Shown here: in pieces, positions 9,045 through 17,416 of the stretch
How positions within the stretch are numbered: the first letter of the stretch is position 1
How the letters are laid out: the number at the start of each line of letters is the position of its first letter
Assembly: GCF_026342735.1 (NCBI RefSeq)
Contig: NZ_JAPEMM010000001.1
Location: 2,418,001-2,482,000, forward strand
Source: Streptomyces sp. NBC_00193
GTDB taxonomy: Bacteria > Actinomycetota > Actinomycetes > Streptomycetales > Streptomycetaceae
Direction: 5' to 3'
Length of the DNA stretch: 64,000 bases
The notes under the pieces: model-generated
Told to the model about the DNA's origin: nothing
What the model saw: only the letters and a program-made list of their open reading frames with translations
The model's database searches: none
Program-made: the position numbers and the translations under genes

Positions 9045-10318
9045 CGTCCCGTGCCTCCGTAGACGACGGCTTCGTCGCCGCTGTCGGAGTCGAGTCCGAA
9101 GGCCGTGTGCACGGCGCGGACGGCCTCGTTGACGTCGTCCTGGCGGGTCACGACCGAGATGCGGATCTCCGAGGTGGAGATCAGCTCGATGTTGACGCCC
9201 GCGTCGGACAGCGCCTGGAAGAACGAGGCGGTGACGCCCGGGTTGGTCTTCATGCCCGCGCCGACCAGGGAGATCTTGCCGATCTGGTCGTCGTAGCGCA
9301 GGGACTCGAAGCCGATCGTGCTCTTCGCCTTCTCCAGGGCGTCGATGGCCTTGTGGCCCTCGGCCTTGGGGAGGGTGAAGGAGATGTCCGTCAGGCCCGT
9401 GGAGGCGGCGGACACGTTCTGCACGATCATGTCGATGTTGATCTCGGCATCCGCGATGGCGCGGAAGATGGCCGCGGCCTCACCCGGCTTGTCCGGGACG
9501 CCGACGACCGTGATCTTGGCTTCGGAGACGTCGTGAGCGACTCCGGAGATGATGGCGTGCTCCACCGGCTCGTCCCCTTGCGGATTCTCGTTGCTGACCC
9601 AGGTGCCCGGCAGTCCCGAGAAGGACGAGCGGACGTGGATCGGGATGTTGTAGCGGCGCGCGTACTCGACGCAGCGGTGCAGCAGCACCTTGGAGCCGGA
9701 GGCCGCGAGCTCCAGCATGTCCTCGGAGTTGATCCAGTCGATCTTCTTGGCCTTCTTCACGACGCGGGGGTCCGCGGTGAAGACGCCGTCGACGTCGGTG
9801 TAGATCTCGCAGACCTCGGCGTCCAGCGCCGCGGCGAGCGCGACGGCGGTCGTGTCCGAGCCGCCCCGGCCGAGGGTGGTGATGTCCTTGCTGTCCGCCG
9901 ACACGCCCTGGAAGCCGGCGACGATGGCGATGTTGCCCTCGTCCAGCGCAGTGCGGATCCGGCCCGGCGTGACATCGATGATGCGCGCTTTGTTGTGGAC
10001 CGAGTCGGTGATGACGCCTGCCTGGCTACCGGTGAACGACTGGGCCTCGTGGCCCAGGTTTTTGATCGCCATGGCCAGCAGGGCCATGGAGATCCGCTCT
10101 CCGGCGGTCAGCAGCATGTCGAATTCGCGCCCGGCAGGCATCGGGGACACCTGCTCGGCGAGATCGATCAGCTCGTCCGTCGTGTCGCCCATCGCGGAAA
10201 CCACGACGACCACTTGGTGGCCGTTCTTCTTGGCATCCACGATCCGCTTGGCAACACGCTTGATGCCTTCGGCATCGGCTACGGAGGAGCCTCCGTACTT
10301 CTGCACGACAAGGCCCAC
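9041..10318 (-). CDS. ask: aspartate kinase
   Basis: A 425-residue enzyme phosphorylating aspartate at the head of the lysine/threonine/methionine pathway. The N-terminal kinase domain starts [10 protein letters not shown] and includes [20 protein letters not shown]. Two ACT regulatory domains follow ([20 protein letters not shown] and [22 protein letters not shown]). GTG 10318 is chosen because GAGGAG lies about six bases upstream and the protein then begins at the family-typical [10 protein letters not shown]. An in-frame GTG at 9565 before [11 protein letters not shown] matches the place where related actinobacteria start a separate beta subunit. The gene overlaps asd. Confidence 0.95.
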   Translation of the reverse strand: MGLVVQKYGGSSVADAEGIKRVAKRIVDAKKNGHQVVVVVSAMGDTTDELIDLAEQVSPMPAGREFDMLLTAGERISMALLAMAIKNLGHEAQSFTGSQAGVITDSVHNKARIIDVTPGRIRTALDEGNIAIVAGFQGVSADSKDITTLGRGGSDTTAVALAAALDAEVCEIYTDVDGVFTADPRVVKKAKKIDWINSEDMLELAASGSKVLLHRCVEYARRYNIPIHVRSSFSGLPGTWVSNENPQGDEPVEHAIISGVAHDVSEAKITVVGVPDKPGEAAAIFRAIADAEINIDMIVQNVSAASTGLTDISFTLPKAEGHKAIDALEKAKSTIGFESLRYDDQIGKISLVGAGMKTNPGVTASFFQALSDAGVNIELISTSEIRISVVTRQDDVNEAVRAVHTAFGLDSDSGDEAVVYGGTGR

Positions 10319-10434
10319 GTGCGCTCCTCGCTCAGTCCGTCTCATTGCAGGTGCAGTCTAACGAGCGGCCGGGATACGACCGCCTCGTACCACATCATGA
10401 GACGAAAGGATCAGAAGACGGGTTCCCCCGCCGA

Positions 10435-10465
10435 TGGGGTTTTCTGGGGTTTCGTGGGGTTTCGC
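10435..10465 (+). repeat. 10-bp-period GGGGTTT direct repeats upstream of ask
   Basis: Three G4 tracts occur at exactly 10-base spacing (10436, 10446 and 10456) with TTT following each. A GGG tract about 13 bases upstream makes a fourth. They lie between the stop of the DUF5063 gene and the ask start. They could be a repeated protein-binding site or fold as a G-quadruplex on the plus strand; both are inference. Confidence 0.5.
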
Positions 10466-10470
10466 GGACG

Positions 10471-11118
10471 TCACCGCCGGCCGAGTCCGCCGAGCTCCTC
10501 GGCCATGACCTGTCCGGCCTGCTCCGCGAGTTCGTCCTCGGCGAGGTCCTCGTCCGTGTCCAGCCCGTCCAGCGCGGCCAGCGGCTGGTCGAGGCGGACG
10601 TGCGCGATCAGCGACTGGAGGGCGCGCAGCGTGGCCGACGCCGTGGGGCCCCAGTTGGTGAAGTACGAGAACTGCCACCACCACAGCGCCTCGGTGACCC
10701 GGCCCGCCTGGTGGTGGATGAGCCCGTGCCGCAGGTCGGCGACCACGTCGGCCAGGTCGTCGGAGATCCGGTGCGGGACCGGGGCCTTGCGCGGCTCGTA
10801 GGGGTCGAAGACCTCCGAGTAGACGTCGACCGGCTCCAGCATCACGGCGAACCGCTCGCGCAGGTCGTCCACATCCGGCTCCGGGCCCAGGTCGGGCTCG
10901 TAGCGCTCGTCGGGCAGGACGTCCTGGTACGCGCCCAGCCGGCCGCCCGCCAGCAGCAGCTGGGACACCTCCAGGAGGAGGAAGGGCACGGCGCTGTCCG
11001 GGTCCTCGCCCTTGGCCACCTCGGTGACCGCGACGATGAAGGACTCGATCTGGTCCGCGATCGAAGCCGCGAAATCGTCCGGATCCAGTCCCAGGGCGTG
11101 CAGCGTTGCGTCAGACAT
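10471..11118 (-). CDS. DUF5063 domain protein
   Basis: A 215-residue acidic, cytosolic protein with the DUF5063 pattern, including [13 protein letters not shown], a long helical middle, and [26 protein letters not shown] know of no established function. ATG 11118 ([10 protein letters not shown]) has AAGGAAGG about ten bases upstream and overlaps the end of recR by eight bases, so translation is probably coupled to recR. The frame also opens at TTG 11139. The conserved pairing with recR and ybaB suggests a link to DNA metabolism, which is inference. Confidence 0.75.
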   Translation of the reverse strand: MSDATLHALGLDPDDFAASIADQIESFIVAVTEVAKGEDPDSAVPFLLLEVSQLLLAGGRLGAYQDVLPDERYEPDLGPEPDVDDLRERFAVMLEPVDVYSEVFDPYEPRKAPVPHRISDDLADVVADLRHGLIHHQAGRVTEALWWWQFSYFTNWGPTASATLRALQSLIAHVRLDQPLAALDGLDTDEDLAEDELAEQAGQVMAEELGGLGRR

Positions 11119-11710
11119 CGAGAAGTCGCCTTCCTTCAAAGGCCCGCCCGAGCGTGACCTCGTCCGCGTACTCCAGATCTCCCCCGACGGGGAGCCCGCT
11201 GGCCAGGCGGGTGACCTTCAGGCCCATGGGCTTCATCATGCGGGCGAGGTAGGTGGCGGTCGCCTCGCCTTCCAGATTCGGGTCGGTCGCGATGATCAGC
11301 TCGGTGACCGAGCCGTCCGCGAGCCGCGCCAGCAGCTCCCGGATGCGCAGGTCGTCCGGGCCGACGCCCTCGATCGGGCTGATCGCGCCGCCGAGGACGT
11401 GGTACCGGCCCCGGAACTCGCGCGTCCGCTCGATCGCGACGACGTCCTTCGACTCCTCGACCACGCAGATGACCGTCAGGTCGCGGCGCGGATCGCGGCA
11501 GATGTTGCACCGCTCCTCCTGCGCCACGTTCCCGCACACCGCACAGAACCGGACCTTGTCCTTGACCTCCAGCAGCGCGTGCGCGAGGCGGCGGACGTCG
11601 GTGGGCTCGGCCTGCAGGATGTGGAAGGCGATCCGCTGCGCGCTCTTGGGCCCGACGCCGGGCAGCCTGCCCAGTTCGTCGATCAGGTCCTGGACCACGC
11701 CTTCGTACAA
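11111..11710 (-). CDS. recR: recombination mediator protein RecR
   Basis: A 199-residue RecR of normal length. It begins [32 protein letters not shown], the helix-hairpin-helix, followed by the four-cysteine zinc finger [16 protein letters not shown]. The Toprim domain ([16 protein letters not shown]) and the Walker-like C-terminal segment are present. RecR acts with RecO and RecF in loading RecA at gaps. The gene sits between ybaB and the DUF5063 gene in a minus-strand operon. Confidence 0.96.
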   Translation of the reverse strand: MYEGVVQDLIDELGRLPGVGPKSAQRIAFHILQAEPTDVRRLAHALLEVKDKVRFCAVCGNVAQEERCNICRDPRRDLTVICVVEESKDVVAIERTREFRGRYHVLGGAISPIEGVGPDDLRIRELLARLADGSVTELIIATDPNLEGEATATYLARMMKPMGLKVTRLASGLPVGGDLEYADEVTLGRAFEGRRLLDV

Positions 11711-11767
11711 CGGACTGCCTTCTTTCGGTGCGGGAGGGTTCCCGAGCCGGGGAGGCTCGGGAAGGGA

Positions 11768-12112
11768 CTAGAACGGAAGGCCGGGGATACCGCTGCCGCC
11801 GCCCAGCCCCTGCGCCAGCGGGCCCAGCTTCTGCTGCTGGAGCGCCTGCGCATTCTCGTTGGCCGCCTGGACCGCCGCGACCACCAGGTCCGCGAGCGTC
11901 TCGGTGTCCTCGGGGTCCACGGCCTTCGGGTCGATCACCAGCGCACGCAGTTCACCGGAACCGGTGACGGTCGCCTTCACCAGGCCGCCGCCGGCCTGAC
12001 CCTCGACCTCGGTGCGCGCCAGCTCGTCCTGCGCCACGGCGAGGTCCTGCTGCATCTTCTGGGCCTGCTGGAGCAGCTGCTGCATGTCGGGCATGCCACC
12101 ACCGGGAATCAC
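11768..12112 (-). CDS. YbaB/EbfC nucleoid-associated protein
   Basis: A 114-residue YbaB-family protein with the typical start [31 protein letters not shown] and the central [28 protein letters not shown]. These proteins form tweezer-like dimers that bind DNA. The gene is the first of the ybaB-recR-DUF5063 run. It is 57 bases upstream of recR, and a hairpin lies just upstream of its start. Confidence 0.93.
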   Translation of the reverse strand: MIPGGGMPDMQQLLQQAQKMQQDLAVAQDELARTEVEGQAGGGLVKATVTGSGELRALVIDPKAVDPEDTETLADLVVAAVQAANENAQALQQQKLGPLAQGLGGGSGIPGLPF

Positions 12113-12380
12113 AGGTCACTCACTCCGTAGCGTCGGGCCAAGCGCCGGCGGCTTGGTCAATCCGAGCCTACGTGCTCCCCGGGCGCCGCGCCCTACGCCG
12201 TGAGGACCAACTCTTTCGAGTGAGAGACGGGGCGTGCGCGTACCTGATGACGCCCCCCTTGCGGGCGGAAATCCCGGGAATCGTCGCCCATCGCGTCTCA
12301 TTCGAAGGTAGGAAGAGCATGCGCACCATTGCGCACACGCGCACCACCACACGTTCAGCGCAGGCAGAGGGAGTGCCCGG
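12113..12380. other. intergenic region upstream of ybaB and of the SLATT gene
   Basis: This 268-base divergent region holds no convincing gene. A hairpin at about 12136-12158 (CCAAGC, seven-base loop, GCTTGG, extended by a wobble and a GC pair) lies in the ybaB leader. On the plus strand a 21-codon frame at 12319-12384 has GGAAG upstream, and its stop overlaps the GTG of the next gene, but its codon use is not typical of the organism. I looked for SRP RNA because ybaB-recR often neighbours it, and did not find its signature. Confidence 0.5.
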
Positions 12381-13106
12381 GTGAGTCAGCCGGAGATGCA
12401 GCCCGAGGGGCCACCCCGGGATCCCGCTGAGGACGGCGACCTTACCGGCCGGCCGTTCCCTCTCGGGGACTGGGGCGAGCCCGCGGAGCGGCTCGACGAG
12501 CTCTACCGACGGGTCGAGGCCGACGCGCTGCGCACCGCCGAGTGGTACCTGTCGGACCGGGCGTGGAAGCGCCGCGGGGCCCGGATCCTGCGGATCGGGG
12601 CCGCCGCCGGCGCGGTCACGGGCGCCTCTATGCCGCTGCTGGAGCTGACCGGCTCGGTGCCCGGAGCGGCCTCGTACGGCTATCTCGCGCTGCTCCTGGG
12701 CGCGGCCTGCCTGGCCTGCGACCGGTTCTTCGGCCTGACCTCGGGCTGGATGCGGGACGTGGCGACGGCGCAGGCCGTGCAGCGGCGACTGCAGACCCTG
12801 CAGTTCGACTGGGCCACGGAGAACGTGCGCGAGATCCTGGGCCCGACCGAGGGCACCGCCAGCGAGGCCGCGGAGCGATGTCTGACCGTGCTGCGCCGCT
12901 TCTCGGAGGACGTGACCGAGCTGGTGCGGTCCGAGACCGCGGAGTGGATGGTCGAGTTCAGCTCCGGCCCCGCCCCGCTGGTCATGCAGTCCCTGGGCGC
13001 GGGCGGGTCCCGCTCGGAGGCGTACGTCCCGCCGGCCCGCTTTCCGCTCCCCCCGGGCACCCGCCCGAACATGCCCCGCCAGAGACCGCCGGAGCAGCCG
13101 CGCTGA
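12381..13106 (+). CDS. SLATT domain two-TM membrane protein
   Basis: A 241-residue protein matching the SLATT pattern: an amphipathic start (LDELYRRVEADALRTAEWYLSDR), two transmembrane helices (GAAAGAVTGASMPLLELTG and YLALLLGAACLACDRFFGL), then a long helical cytoplasmic tail. SLATT proteins are proposed pore-forming effectors linked to nucleotide-second-messenger defence systems. No SMODS nucleotidyltransferase or SLOG gene is adjacent, so a stand-alone housekeeping role is also possible. The tail ends in a Pro/Arg-rich stretch. The GTG start has AGAGGGAG about ten bases upstream. Confidence 0.75.
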   Translation: MSQPEMQPEGPPRDPAEDGDLTGRPFPLGDWGEPAERLDELYRRVEADALRTAEWYLSDRAWKRRGARILRIGAAAGAVTGASMPLLELTGSVPGAASYGYLALLLGAACLACDRFFGLTSGWMRDVATAQAVQRRLQTLQFDWATENVREILGPTEGTASEAAERCLTVLRRFSEDVTELVRSETAEWMVEFSSGPAPLVMQSLGAGGSRSEAYVPPARFPLPPGTRPNMPRQRPPEQPR

Positions 13107-13178
13107 ACGGGGCGGGGCCGGCTCCGCCGTGCGGAGCCGGCCCCCACGCCGTCCATGCGAACGCGCGTACGGACCGCG

Positions 13179-13829
13179 TCAGCTGAAGATGATCATCGAG
13201 CCCTGGCCGAGGCTCCGGGTCGCCGCCGCGTGCAGGCCCAGCCACACGTGCCGCTCCCGCGCGAAGGGGCTGTCGTCGTACGGGATCGGCCCGGCCGGCT
13301 CCTCCAGCGAGGTCGGCCGTCCCGGCGGCGCCGGGGCCAGCGGCGGGTTCCGGGGGTCTATCCCGATCGCGGGAGCCACCAGCGCCAGCTCGCGCAGCAG
13401 GCCCTGTGCGGAGCCCAGCGGCCCGCCCCCGGCCAGCAGCTCCTCATTGGCCAGCGGGTACGCGAAGTCCACGGGGACGTAGGCCCCCGCGTGGTCGTAG
13501 TGCCACACCAGGTGCGACTGCTGCGCCGTCGGCTCGAACATCTCCAGCAGTTGCTCGTAGTCCCCGCCCAGCTCGTCCACCGGGGTCACCGGCAGCCCGC
13601 AGATCTGGAGCAGGTACGCCCGCCGCAGGAAGTGCAGGGCGTCGTAGTCGAAACCGGCCACCGGGGCGACGTCCCCGGACAGCCCCGGCATGTACGCGAA
13701 CACCGGCACGGACGGCAGTCCGGCCTCGCCCAGCGCCTTGTCGTACGAGGCGATCTCTTCCGCGAACGGATTGTCGGGGCTGTGGCACAGCACGTCGACA
13801 AGGGGGACCAGCCACAGGTCACAGGCCAC
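13179..13829 (-). CDS. hypothetical protein
   Basis: A 216-residue cytosolic protein beginning VACDLWLVPLVDVLCHSPDNPFAEEI. It is acidic, rich in aromatic residues (HLVWHYDHAGAYVPVDFAYP) and ends SMIIFS. I do not recognise a characterised family, though it resembles proteins conserved across Streptomyces. GTG 13829 is preferred to the upstream in-frame start because the conserved-looking segment begins there. It stands alone between the SLATT gene and the membrane glycosyltransferase-like gene. Confidence 0.65.
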   Translation of the reverse strand: MACDLWLVPLVDVLCHSPDNPFAEEIASYDKALGEAGLPSVPVFAYMPGLSGDVAPVAGFDYDALHFLRRAYLLQICGLPVTPVDELGGDYEQLLEMFEPTAQQSHLVWHYDHAGAYVPVDFAYPLANEELLAGGGPLGSAQGLLRELALVAPAIGIDPRNPPLAPAPPGRPTSLEEPAGPIPYDDSPFARERHVWLGLHAAATRSLGQGSMIIFS

Positions 13830-13949
13830 TCGGCCTCCGATCAGTCGTTGTCGCCGATCGGGCCAGCGTAGTGCGCCGGACACGCTCAGCGAAGGGGTGA
13901 GCAGAACCTTGCGACGCGGATCCGGGCGGGACGCGCACCGGATCGCCGC

Positions 13950-16442
13950 CTACGGCTCGCCCGGTCCCACCCTCCAGACCCACACGTCGCGCACCTGCTC
14001 CGGCTCCCGGCCCAGCAGCCCGGTGAGCAGGTCCCGCAGCTCGGTGTCCCGGTCCTGGAAGGGCAGGACGACCGCGCCGGCCTTCCAGTACTCCAGGTCC
14101 TGGCGGGCCTGCAGCCGCCAGCCGGCGTCGACCTCGGGCGGCTGTGCGCCGTAGCGGACGTCGCGCAGCATGTTCGAGAGGTGCCGCGGGGTGGCCCCGT
14201 AGATGCCGATCCGGTCGGGGCCCCACGGGCCGTTGAAGTAGCCGCCGGCCAGCCGGAAGCCGAAGTCCGCCTCCACCTGCCAGTGCAGCGCGTCCGCCTG
14301 GCCGGGGTCCGGCAGCGGTACCGGAACGAGTGCCTCCCCGTCCTTGACGTAGCCCTTCCAGTCCCCGGAGGTGATGAACGCGGGCACCGGCGCGCGGTCC
14401 CGTACGGTCAGCGGCAGCGGCAGGACCGGGATCAGCGCGGCCGCCGCCCCCAGCAGGCCCAGGGTGCGCAGCTCGCGGGTGCGCAGCCGGAGGATCCGGT
14501 CGAGCGCGAGGGCGAGCAGGATGCCCAGAACGGGCGCGCACACCATCGCCACGCGCCCCTCGATCACCGACTCGAAGAGCGGCAGCTTGATCATCAGGCG
14601 CCAGGGGCCCGGCAGCACGATCTCCGTGCGGGGTACGGGCACCCACGGCCCGAGGGACAGCAGGAGCGCGACGAAGCCGGTGAGCGCGAGGGCCCGTACG
14701 GCCCTGCTCCGCCACAGCCACACGCACACGGCGACGCCGAAGGCGAGCAGGGGCCAGCCGTAGAAGGCGTTCTGCTCGGTGGTGTTCAGGGAGAGCTTGC
14801 CGGCCGTCTCGGGGTCGCCGAAGAGGGAGCGGGAGGCGTACTCGATCAGGGCGCGCGGGCTGTTCCCGGCGTTGTCCCCGTGCAGGACCGAGTGGTAGCT
14901 CTGCGGGCCGAAGAACTGCCAGTACAGCGGTACGGCCACCAGCGGCAGGCACACGGCGAGCGCGACGAGCAGACCGGAGCCCAGCGGCCGCGCGGCCGCG
15001 AGGGCGCGGCGGCGGTCGACGAGGAGGTAGGCCGCGCAGAAGACCAGCATGCCGAGGGCGGCGATGAGCAACGGCTCTTCGCCGATGAAGATCTGGTACG
15101 TCGCGAAGAGCCCGAGCAGCACCCCGTCACGCGTCACACCGCGGCCTTCGCGGGGCGCCTCGCACAGGCGCAGGGCCCGGTCGATGATCAGCGGGATCAT
15201 GAAGAGGACGACGAAGTTCGGATGGCCGTTGGCGTGCGAGACCATCGGCGGCGCGAAGGCCGCGAGCGCCCCGCCCGCGGCGGCCGCCCAGCGGCTGCGC
15301 ACGAACCGGCGGCGGATCAGCCAGTACCAGGTCCAGGCGCTCGCGGCCATGCCGAGCGTGAGGACCAGCGCGAAGGTGACGGTCTCGCCGAAGAGCAGCG
15401 TGACCGGGATCAGCGGGACGTTCAGGCCGAGCATCGTGGCGTTGGCCATCAGGTTCACGCCGTCGGGCATGCCCTGGGAGAGGGTGAAGAGCGGGTTGCG
15501 GAGGTGGGTGATGTTGTCGGTGGTGACACCGACGAACCACTCCCACTGGTTCTGGTCCTGGAGCGCGTCCGCGAGGTAGGCGCCGTCGAGGTCCGTCCAC
15601 AGGCCCTGGAAGACGTAGAGGGAGAGCAGGAGGAAGACGCCGGCCACGGCGAGGCCGCCTGCGTTGAGGCGGAACAGCTCGCCGAGGGCCTGGCGGCGGT
15701 CGGGGCGCGGGGCCGGGGCCGGGGTGTGCGGGGCGTCGGCCCGGCCGGCCGGGAGCTCGACCTCCGCCACGTGCCAGCCCTGACGGCGGACCCAGCGCAG
15801 GACCTCGGCGTCGATGGCCGGTCCGTCGAGGGTGGAGGCACCGAAGGCGGCGCGGGCGCGGTCTCCGTCGAAGAGGGCGAAGGCGCAGGTGTCCGCGCGG
15901 AATCCCGGTATGCCGGGGACGCCGAGGGTGCGGACCAGCCGGCTCCGGGAGCGGCCGAGGACCACGGCGGGCGGTGCGTCGTCCGCCTGCGGGGTGCCCG
16001 CGTCCAGGACTTCTTCGAGGCGGGCCAGCGCGTCGAGCGGGGTGCTCAGGGCGGCGTCGGTGAGCAGGACCCGGTCGCCCGCGGAGGCGAGCACTCCGGC
16101 GCGGAGGGCTGCACCCTTGCCGCGCCCGCGCCCGCGGACGCCGCTGCCGTCGGTGCCGTCGTCGGCATCGGCGTCGGTGCCGGCGTCGAGGCGGATCAGC
16201 CGGATCCGGGGTTCCTCGGCGGCGGCCGCCGCAGAGGCGGTCTCGGCGTCGGTGACCAGGATGAGTTCCCAGGCGCCCGGACCCGTGCCGCAGTGCGCGT
16301 CGAGGTGCTCGCGCAGGACGGTGAGGGTGTGCTCCGGGACCGGAGCGGGGACGACGACGGACAGGCCGACGGCGCCGAGCCAGCGCGTACCGGCGGCGGC
16401 CCGCTTCCCCTGGTCGGCGCCCACGGCGCTCTCGCCGGTCAC
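13950..16442 (-). CDS. GT2-like domain fused to polytopic GT-C-like membrane protein
   Basis: An 830-residue protein. Residues ~25-250 look like a family 2 glycosyltransferase of the dolichyl-phosphate-glucosyltransferase sort (GLSVVVPAPVPEH, GKGAALRAGVLASAGDRVLLTDA). The expected metal-binding DAD is read as DAA (TDAALSTP), so the first domain may be inactive. From about residue 280 there are ten or more transmembrane helices with an extracytoplasmic LWTDLDGAYLADAL motif, as in GT-C mannosyl/arabinosyltransferases. GTG 16442 overlaps the gntR stop (GTGA), so the two are coupled. A role in cell-envelope glycan synthesis is inferred. Confidence 0.7.
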   Translation of the reverse strand: MTGESAVGADQGKRAAAGTRWLGAVGLSVVVPAPVPEHTLTVLREHLDAHCGTGPGAWELILVTDAETASAAAAAEEPRIRLIRLDAGTDADADDGTDGSGVRGRGRGKGAALRAGVLASAGDRVLLTDAALSTPLDALARLEEVLDAGTPQADDAPPAVVLGRSRSRLVRTLGVPGIPGFRADTCAFALFDGDRARAAFGASTLDGPAIDAEVLRWVRRQGWHVAEVELPAGRADAPHTPAPAPRPDRRQALGELFRLNAGGLAVAGVFLLLSLYVFQGLWTDLDGAYLADALQDQNQWEWFVGVTTDNITHLRNPLFTLSQGMPDGVNLMANATMLGLNVPLIPVTLLFGETVTFALVLTLGMAASAWTWYWLIRRRFVRSRWAAAAGGALAAFAPPMVSHANGHPNFVVLFMIPLIIDRALRLCEAPREGRGVTRDGVLLGLFATYQIFIGEEPLLIAALGMLVFCAAYLLVDRRRALAAARPLGSGLLVALAVCLPLVAVPLYWQFFGPQSYHSVLHGDNAGNSPRALIEYASRSLFGDPETAGKLSLNTTEQNAFYGWPLLAFGVAVCVWLWRSRAVRALALTGFVALLLSLGPWVPVPRTEIVLPGPWRLMIKLPLFESVIEGRVAMVCAPVLGILLALALDRILRLRTRELRTLGLLGAAAALIPVLPLPLTVRDRAPVPAFITSGDWKGYVKDGEALVPVPLPDPGQADALHWQVEADFGFRLAGGYFNGPWGPDRIGIYGATPRHLSNMLRDVRYGAQPPEVDAGWRLQARQDLEYWKAGAVVLPFQDRDTELRDLLTGLLGREPEQVRDVWVWRVGPGEP

Positions 16443-17119
16443 GCGCCGGCCGCCTTCAGGCCCGCGGCCCAGTCGAGACCGTGCTGGTTGTACGCGTGCA
16501 CGAGGCGTCGTACCTCCTCGGCGTCCGCGCGGGTCACCGCGTCCATCAGTTCGTTGTGGCCGGCCCACAGGTCGGCGCGCAGGTCCGGCTCCGCCTTCAG
16601 GTAGGGCACGGCGAACACCCAGCACTGCACCCGGATCCGGTGCAGGAACTCGGAGATGTAGATGTTGCCGACCAGCCCGCTCAGCTCCCTCCAGAAGCGC
16701 AGGTCGTAGCCGATCAGCACTTCGAGCGAGCCGTTCAGCGCTGCCCGCCGCGCCTCTTCCGCCCGGCGGCGCACCGAGACCAGCCGTTCCCCGGAGCCGG
16801 GGGCGGTGCCGCGTTCCACGAGCCTGCGGAAGATGCCTTCCACGATCAACGTACGAGCCTCGATCATGCCCCGGAAATCATCCACGGTGAAGACTCGGAC
16901 GCGGAAGCCGCGGTGCTGGATCGAATCGAGCAGGCCCTGCGCGGAGAGATCGACGAGGGCCTCGCGGACGGGGGTCGCGGAGACTTCGTACTTCTCGGCG
17001 ATCTGTTTGACGGTGAATTCGCTCCCGGCCGCCAGGCGCCCCGCGAGCACCTCGTCACGCAGCGCGTCCGCGATCTGCCGGCGAAGTGTGTTGCGGGTGA
17101 CAGCGCCGCTGCCTGGCAT
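16439..17119 (-). CDS. GntR family transcriptional regulator (FCD type)
   Basis: A 226-residue regulator. The N-terminal winged helix is TLRRQIADALRDEVLAGRL...VKQIAEKYEVSATPVREALVDLSAQGLLDSIQHRGFRV. The rest is all-helical and suits an FCD ligand-binding domain, with histidines near LRFWRELSG and GHNELMDAV. ATG 17119 (MPGSGAVTRN) is preferred to the upstream frame opening. Its stop overlaps the start of the membrane glycosyltransferase-like gene, so it may control that gene. A palindrome, AACCGATCGGTT, lies about 60 bases upstream. Confidence 0.87.
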   Translation of the reverse strand: MPGSGAVTRNTLRRQIADALRDEVLAGRLAAGSEFTVKQIAEKYEVSATPVREALVDLSAQGLLDSIQHRGFRVRVFTVDDFRGMIEARTLIVEGIFRRLVERGTAPGSGERLVSVRRRAEEARRAALNGSLEVLIGYDLRFWRELSGLVGNIYISEFLHRIRVQCWVFAVPYLKAEPDLRADLWAGHNELMDAVTRADAEEVRRLVHAYNQHGLDWAAGLKAAGA

Positions 17120-17175
17120 AGGGGTCCGTCTCCATCTGTGGGCTTCGGACACCTTAGGCCAGGCAGCACGGCCGA

Positions 17176-17187
17176 AACCGATCGGTT
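17176..17187. promoter_or_regulatory. 12-bp palindrome, candidate GntR operator
   Basis: AACCGATCGGTT is a perfect 12-base palindrome upstream of gntR. A looser inverted repeat (GCTA...TAGC) lies 15 bases further. The 297-base stretch 17120-17416 around it has no gene; the rest looks like ordinary GC-rich spacer. Confidence 0.35.
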
Positions 17188-17416
17188 GGTGGCCGCTATA
17201 TGGATTTAGCGCCCGTTATCCGGACGGACCACGCTTCTCTTCTTGATCATTCGACCCTGCGCGGGGCCCTCCCGGGGCACCCGCACAGGGTCGTCCTTGC
17301 TGCTCGGAGCCTGCTCGGAGGCTGTTCGCGGCCCGTCCGGGACTCCCCTCCTGCCCTGGTCCCGGGGGTGCGCGTCAGGCTCGCTCAAGCCTCGTCGGGC
17401 GTCGACGCGACCTCGG

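Noticed and set aside
12113..12380. SRP (4.5S) RNA gene near ybaB-recR
   Set aside because: The conserved GGAAGCAGCC-type loop is not present.
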